From Ricinus communis (Eukaryota > Streptophyta > Magnoliopsida > Malpighiales > Euphorbiaceae), in contig NC_063265.1 in NCBI RefSeq assembly GCF_019578655.1, positions 16,230,285-16,294,284 of the forward strand: a stretch of 64,000 nucleotides of DNA. The letters are read 5' to 3'. The notes beneath the pieces were generated by a model that worked only from the letters and a program-made list of their open reading frames with translations, made no database searches and was not told where the DNA came from. The translations under genes and the position numbers were made by a program. This document shows, piece after piece, positions 59,351 to 64,000 of the stretch; position 1 is the first letter of the stretch, and each line of letters opens with the position of its first letter.

Positions 59351-60289
59351 TGCTGCTCTGCTTGCAAAGTTTCTGCATTTCAAGGCACTAGGTGCTTCAC
59401 AAGGAATAGTTGATGGAATAGAGTAGCAACTATTAAAGAATGAATGTTGAAGTGCTTCTATAGCAGTAGGCCTCTTGCATGGATCCCAAGAACAGAGTGA
59501 TTTGATAAGACTAAGTGCATCTTTACTTGCTGTTGGTATGAGTTGAGACAGGTCCATACCGCCAAATTCTGGAAATTGATAGCGGATATTCCTTGCAAGA
59601 TCAATTCCATAAGGCCAAGACATCTTTGTCGGACTGCCAATTATCCTGCATATATTGTACATCTGATCAGCTTCACTTTTACCACGAAAAAGAGGAGTAA
59701 AAGTGAATAACTCGGCCATAATAACGCCCAATGACCACATATCAACCTTAGAACCATACAAGCTCGAACGGAGTAGCAGTTCCGGTGCCCGATACCAACG
59801 AGTCACGACATAGTCAGTGTAAGGTGGTTTTGAATTGATCTCTCGAGCAAGACCCAAATCACCAATTTTGACCGTGTTATGTCTAACCAATAAGTTCTCT
59901 GGCTTTAAGTCGCGGTGAAAGTATCCTTGCTTATGCATGTAAGCAAGACCCTGAAAGATTTGAAAACACCAATTCTTGACTTCAGATTCAGAGGAAATCC
60001 GATTTCCACGGGCTTTCATAACTTGGTGGAGATTGCATTCCATGCACTCAAAAACTAAGAACGCTACGTTATTTTCTAGGGCTAGTTCCTTGAGTTGAAC
60101 AATATTCGGATGATTGGCCATTCTCCTTAACGACTTCACCTCACGCAAGTTAAGACACTCATCCCCCGAAGAATAATTCTTCTTAAGAATCTTGATGGCA
60201 ACAGTTTCACCAGATAGCCTGTGGATCGCTTTCCAAACACACCCATATGAACCATGACCAAGTTTTTCAATGAATTCGTACTTCTCCAT
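59288..60289 (-). CDS. intronless RCK/MAK-type protein kinase (CDKF;4-like)
   Basis: A 333-residue Ser/Thr kinase of the RCK group (MAK, ICK, plant MHK and CDKF;4). Functional residues visible: Gly loop GHGSYG (11-16), K33 in VAIKILKK, E50 in CLNLREVKSL, HRDLKPEN (125-132), DLG in place of DFG (144-146), activation loop TDY (158-160) and APE (168-170). The C-lobe SLCSWDPCKRPTAIEALQH is typical. RCK-type plant genes are known for many introns; this copy has none, so I infer a retroposed copy. The C-terminus after residue 300 (ALKCRNFASRAAVSRQQKRD) is encoded by repeat R rather than by the tail present in the other two copies. The frame is open throughout. Minus-strand TTATAAATA at 60565-60573 and a pyrimidine-rich leader suggest it has a promoter. 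Confidence 0.85.
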   Translation of the reverse strand: MEKYEFIEKLGHGSYGCVWKAIHRLSGETVAIKILKKNYSSGDECLNLREVKSLRRMANHPNIVQLKELALENNVAFLVFECMECNLHQVMKARGNRISSESEVKNWCFQIFQGLAYMHKQGYFHRDLKPENLLVRHNTVKIGDLGLAREINSKPPYTDYVVTRWYRAPELLLRSSLYGSKVDMWSLGVIMAELFTFTPLFRGKSEADQMYNICRIIGSPTKMSWPYGIDLARNIRYQFPEFGGMDLSQLIPTASKDALSLIKSLCSWDPCKRPTAIEALQHSFFNSCYSIPSTIPCEAPSALKCRNFASRAAVSRQQKRDCKQKLQFEAEQQ

Positions 60290-60564
60290 TCTCAGAGTCG
60301 TTAAAACCCTGGTAGAAGCAATAAAGCAGATATGTGAAATCTAAGGTAAATTCTTGATACTGCTAAAAATATATCTGTCTAATCTCCGATTAAGTAGTTG
60401 AGATAACAAAACATAGACAGGAGGACATAAAAGATCATCGGGTTTTGACTACGGAAGCAGCAAAGAAAAATCTCCAACGATAGAAATATTCTCTCTGTCG
60501 ACAATCAAAGAAAAAAGAGAAGTGAGAAGTGAAGAGAAAAGAGAGAAGAGAGACTGAGAGGTTG

Positions 60565-60573
60565 TATTTATAA
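60565..60573 (-). promoter_or_regulatory. possible TATA box of the intronless kinase
   Basis: TTATAAATA on the minus strand lies 276 bases before the start codon and is followed by a long CT-rich stretch (60476-60560) resembling a plant leader. The promoter reading is inferred. Confidence 0.5.
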
Positions 60574-60599
60574 TTATGTTCGGTTTTGGTTTTCCCTAT

Positions 60600-62009
60600 G
60601 TCTGTTGGTTTACTTATCATAAATTCAGCCCCTACCACATACGAAGCTGAGTTATTTAGTGAGGTTTAATTACACAAAGCATTGGTAGTTGAGTAACTTC
60701 AGGAAACTCTGGTATTTGTTTATGAAGATTTAGTGACACTTTTTAAGAAACGTATAGCCAGAATAGTGTGTTGGGTTACTTCTCTTTTCTTAGTGCAATT
60801 TCATATTCTTTTGTTTCTGTAAAGACAGGTTTTACAGATATATGCCCATCAATTTGGATAAAATAAAAATTAATTGGTGATAGTATTTCTAACATTCAAT
60901 TCTACTGGCGTACGTATCTAACCTTTCAGATTTGGGTAGAGTAGAATGCTGCAAACACAGCTCCTAAACCCATCACATTTCTTTGCAGCAAATCTTCAGG
61001 CGGAGAAAAGGGTTTCAAAAATTAGAATTGTGCTGCATGGTGAGTCAAATGTCTCCGTGGGGTATGCCAATGACACAACCGCCTAAGGCCTCTCAATATT
61101 TAAGGCCTCCATTTATATAAGTATCATATGCATTAAGGCCTCTAAATTTTCTCACTTTATTTATCGAATCTCTGAACTTTTTTATTATTGTGTTGCATTA
61201 AAACAAAAACCCCATTTCTACGGAAATTATAAATAAGACTCTAATTACGGAAATTATAAAATTTCATGTTTAAAGAAAACACTAAAATGTCTAATTATGG
61301 CTACAATTAAATCACAAAATAATTGAGAAATCAAAATCTTATTCTTAAAGTATTTTTTTTTTTTTGAGTACCATGTCAGACTTTTTTATATAAAAAAAAA
61401 ATCTTTCCGAAATTACTCAAATTAAAGTATTGCGACCCATCAATTTTTATGAATTAAAATCACATATTACAAAGTTTGATAACCAATATTTTACTGATTG
61501 GTTAGCAGTATTTTTATTCTGTAAAGTTTTCATGTGCATTTGATGATAGCATAATGATTTTTCCCATCATTTTTAATTATCAATTGGAATTAATCGCCTG
61601 TAGAAAAAGTTTACAAGCAAGACACCTAAAAACAAATGAGATTTTTTTAAAAATTAATTCAATTTAAATTGTACATTACCTGATTTCTGTTAAATGTGGA
61701 GTGATTCTTGTTTCATTCAGAGTTCACAATTTGATTATTGTCTCTTTTCTTTTTTCTTTTTCTTTTTTTCGATAATTGTATTTTCCGTCCGAACTTTTTT
61801 AAAATTAGACATTTGATATTTCAACTTTTTAATCAAAAAAAAAAAAAAGTGATCCCGAAAACCATGTTCCAATTAATGTATGCAGCAGGTTGCTATTCAG
61901 TTGCCTTCTTCTGACTGCAGACATTAATAAAATGGATTTGCAAGTGAGAAATATGTGTTATTCGGATATCAAAACGACATAAACTACCAGGCAAAAATAT
62001 TGCCTTGTT
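60600..62009. other. intergenic DNA, no gene seen
   Basis: AT-rich spacer upstream of the intronless kinase. The segment near 60845-60875 (AATTTGGATAAAATAAAAAT) resembles 56000-56022 beside kinase copy A and may mark the breakpoint of that deletion. Nothing else is recognised. Confidence 0.45.
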
Positions 62010-62383
62010 ACAATAAACTGTTTTTCTTGAAGTTTTTCGTGTTGGTTAAAAAGCAATATTTTTTTCCTTTCGTTATCATGTTGCTTCATTGTTCCATACT
62101 CCCTTTTCTTCTCTGCGGTCTCTGTTTTTCTGCTGTCTGCTTGCTACCGAATAGTTCATCTGCTGCTTCTTCTGTTTACTGCTGCCCTGCTTGCACAGTT
62201 TCTGCATTGCTTCTGCTATGGAATTAATCTGCTCATGTTGGTTCTTTAGTTTTGCACTTTCAGTTTTGTTCTTCTCATTATTGTTCTTGTAGTTATTTTG
62301 GTTTTCTTGAGGCTAGAGTTGTGCTATAGCTCTCTCTTGTCTTGCTTAGAATAGGGAGGATGTTTCATCAACTTGTTCTCTTT
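62010..62383. repeat. repeat R, copy 3
   Basis: Nearly identical to 56270-56690 from GTGTTGGTTAAAA onward, ending at the same CAACTTGTTCTCTTT. High similarity compared with the diverged copy at 59190 points to a recent duplication. Confidence 0.85.
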
Positions 62384-63122
62384 AAACAATTCGGTTATCC
62401 AGAAAAGTTAACAAAGAAGAAGATGTACATAATTAATGTGTTGCTAAATGTTTGATATATAATTTGATGATGGTCTTATCTATACATATAATGGATGATT
62501 CAAATATTTGATCTCTATTTGTTTTCCTTGTAATTTGATAACTTGCATCAGTTAATTATATGCTAAATCTTGGAGGTCAGGAACTTTTTATCAATCTGAT
62601 ATGGAAAGCCATGTAAAGCACACTAGAAAGTTACTGTTGACAGTGTTGGACAATCCTATTTTGAGCAAAGAAAAAAAGGGGACAAAGATAATAGGATTGG
62701 CCTAATATGTTAACCAATTACGGTTTAAATTCATGTTTGTATAAATTTTCTTATAAATTAAAAATGGAGATGGCTTTTCGGAGTCTCATTTTATTTGTCA
62801 TTATCAATTTTTACAGTCAATTTTTGTCTTAAATAGATCAATGAACCTGCAATCCGACAAAACTGTAAGTCAATATTTTTATTAATATCTCTTAAAAAAA
62901 TATGTTTATTTTTATTGATAAAAGAAATGAAGAAAGACTTGCATAAGAATAAATCAACCCATAGTCAACAGATTGGCCATTATACTCAGTTTAATTGAAT
63001 ATCCTAATCACCAATATGCAAATTAAAAAACCACTAAGTGAACCACATCAAAAACCAAAAAAATAAATTGTTGCCTTATGAAGGCACTAGACAAGACTCT
63101 GTTATGGAATCTAAAATCATAA
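62384..63122. other. spacer with diverged duplicated segment, copy C
   Basis: Mostly AT-rich. The part from about 62935 matches the duplicated spacers near 55440 and 58880 (TTGCATAA.AATAAATC, CAATATGCAA, TTGTTGCC.TATGAAGGCA, AAGACTCTGTTA), directly before the kinase 3' end. No WD40 fragment is present in this unit. Confidence 0.6.
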
Positions 63123-64000
63123 TTACCATATAGAATGACCTAACGGCATAAACCCAGGCCCCGCATTCAAGTCGATCTCTATGCCTTGTAGATAATGGCT
63201 TGCTAAAGCTTTAAGGAGCTCTTTGTTCTGGCGGATGGAACTTACCGGAGTCCCTCCAATAATTCCAGGTGCTTCATAAGGAATAGTTGGTGGAATAGAG
63301 TAGCAACTGTGGAAGAATGGATGTTGAAGTGCTTCTTCAGCAGTAGGCCTCTTGCATGGATCCCAAGAACAGAGTGATTTGATAAGACTCAGTGCATCTT
63401 TACTTGCTGTTGGTATGAGTTGAGACAGGTCCATAGCGCCAAATTCTGGAAATTGATAGCGGATATTCCTTGCAAGATCAAGTCCATCAGACCAGCACTC
63501 CTTTGTTGGACTGCCAATTACCTTGCAAATCTTAAACATCTGATCAGCTTCACTTGTACCAGGAAAAAGAGGAGTAGAACTGAATAACTCGGCCATAATA
63601 ACACCCAATGACCACATATCAACCTTAGCACTGTACATGCGCGATTGGAGCAGTACTTCCGGCGCCCGATACCAACGCGTTCCGACACGCTCGGTGTATG
63701 GTTCTGAATTGATCTCTCGAGCAAGACCCAAATCACCAATCTTGACTGTGTTACGTCTTACCAACAGGTTCTCTGGCTTCAAATCACGATGAAAATATCC
63801 TTGCCTATGCATGTCAGCAAGACCTTGAAAGATTTGGAAACACCAATTCTTGACTTCACGTTCAGAGAAAATCCGATTTCCACGGGCTTCCATAATTTGG
63901 TGTAGATTGCATTCCATGCACTCAAAAACTAAGAAGACTACCTTATTTTCTAGGGCTAGTTCCTTGAGTTGAACAATATTCGGATGATTGGCCATTCTCC
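63123..64000 (-). CDS. RCK/MAK-type protein kinase, partial (copy C)
   Basis: An open frame on the minus strand running off the right edge, so the N-lobe start is outside the window. At least 290 residues are visible from MANHPNIVQLKEL, and the Met at 63995 is internal to the family alignment. HRDLKPEN, DLG (for DFG), RWYRAPE and SLCSWDPCKRPTAEEALQHP are intact, and it is very similar to the copy at 59288. Two differences stand out. The activation loop reads EPYTERVGTRWY, so the regulatory TxY tyrosine is Arg and one Pro is lost. The tail after EAPG (IIGGTPVSSIRQNKELLKAL to GPGFMPLGHSIW) looks like an authentic C-terminus. It is also intronless over the visible part. Confidence 0.85.
   Translation of the reverse strand, partial: RMANHPNIVQLKELALENKVVFLVFECMECNLHQIMEARGNRIFSEREVKNWCFQIFQGLADMHRQGYFHRDLKPENLLVRRNTVKIGDLGLAREINSEPYTERVGTRWYRAPEVLLQSRMYSAKVDMWSLGVIMAELFSSTPLFPGTSEADQMFKICKVIGSPTKECWSDGLDLARNIRYQFPEFGAMDLSQLIPTASKDALSLIKSLCSWDPCKRPTAEEALQHPFFHSCYSIPPTIPYEAPGIIGGTPVSSIRQNKELLKALASHYLQGIEIDLNAGPGFMPLGHSIW

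Overview
The window is eukaryotic nuclear DNA from a flowering plant, almost certainly a eudicot. The signs are AT-rich intergenic DNA, short GT-AG introns, long pyrimidine-rich leaders, CT and AT microsatellites, and genes known only in land plants (LITTLE ZIPPER, germin-like, TFL1-type PEBP). I cannot name the species from sequence alone. There is no bacterial, viral or CRISPR content.

Region 1 (1-20 kb): a complete five-exon purple acid phosphatase gene (964-4749, +) with a PHR1-type motif upstream, then about 9 kb of AT-rich spacer with a retroelement RNase H remnant and a three-copy 100-bp tandem repeat. A short LITTLE ZIPPER gene follows (14553-14786, +), then 5 kb of spacer ending in a nuclear tRNA-Asp gene (20112-20183, -).

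Region 2 (21.9-34 kb): an eight-exon gene for the CAAX prenyl protease RCE1/FACE2 (-), a single-exon YIP1-family Golgi/ER membrane protein (+), and a small unrecognised acidic protein gene (33675-33995, +).

Region 3 (35-51 kb): two adjoining minisatellites, a four-exon TFL1-type gene (37042-38638, -) with anti-florigen diagnostic residues, a long imperfect hairpin at 41925-42155 that could be a microRNA precursor, a five-exon membrane-anchored alpha/beta hydrolase (44606-48721, +) with a duplicated leader, and a single-exon germin-like protein gene (-).

Region 4 (52.7-64 kb): a rearranged block. A 5'-truncated LINE sits among inverted dispersed repeats. Three related units then carry the 3' end of a TFIIIC-like WD40 gene (+) and/or an intronless RCK/MAK-type (CDKF;4-like) kinase (-). 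One kinase copy is complete with a rewritten tail, one runs off the right edge and has lost the activation-loop tyrosine, and one is a pseudogene. This block is the least ordinary part of the window.

The genes are independent single-gene transcription units and do not form a pathway. Exon limits come from reading splice sites and family conservation, not from transcripts.
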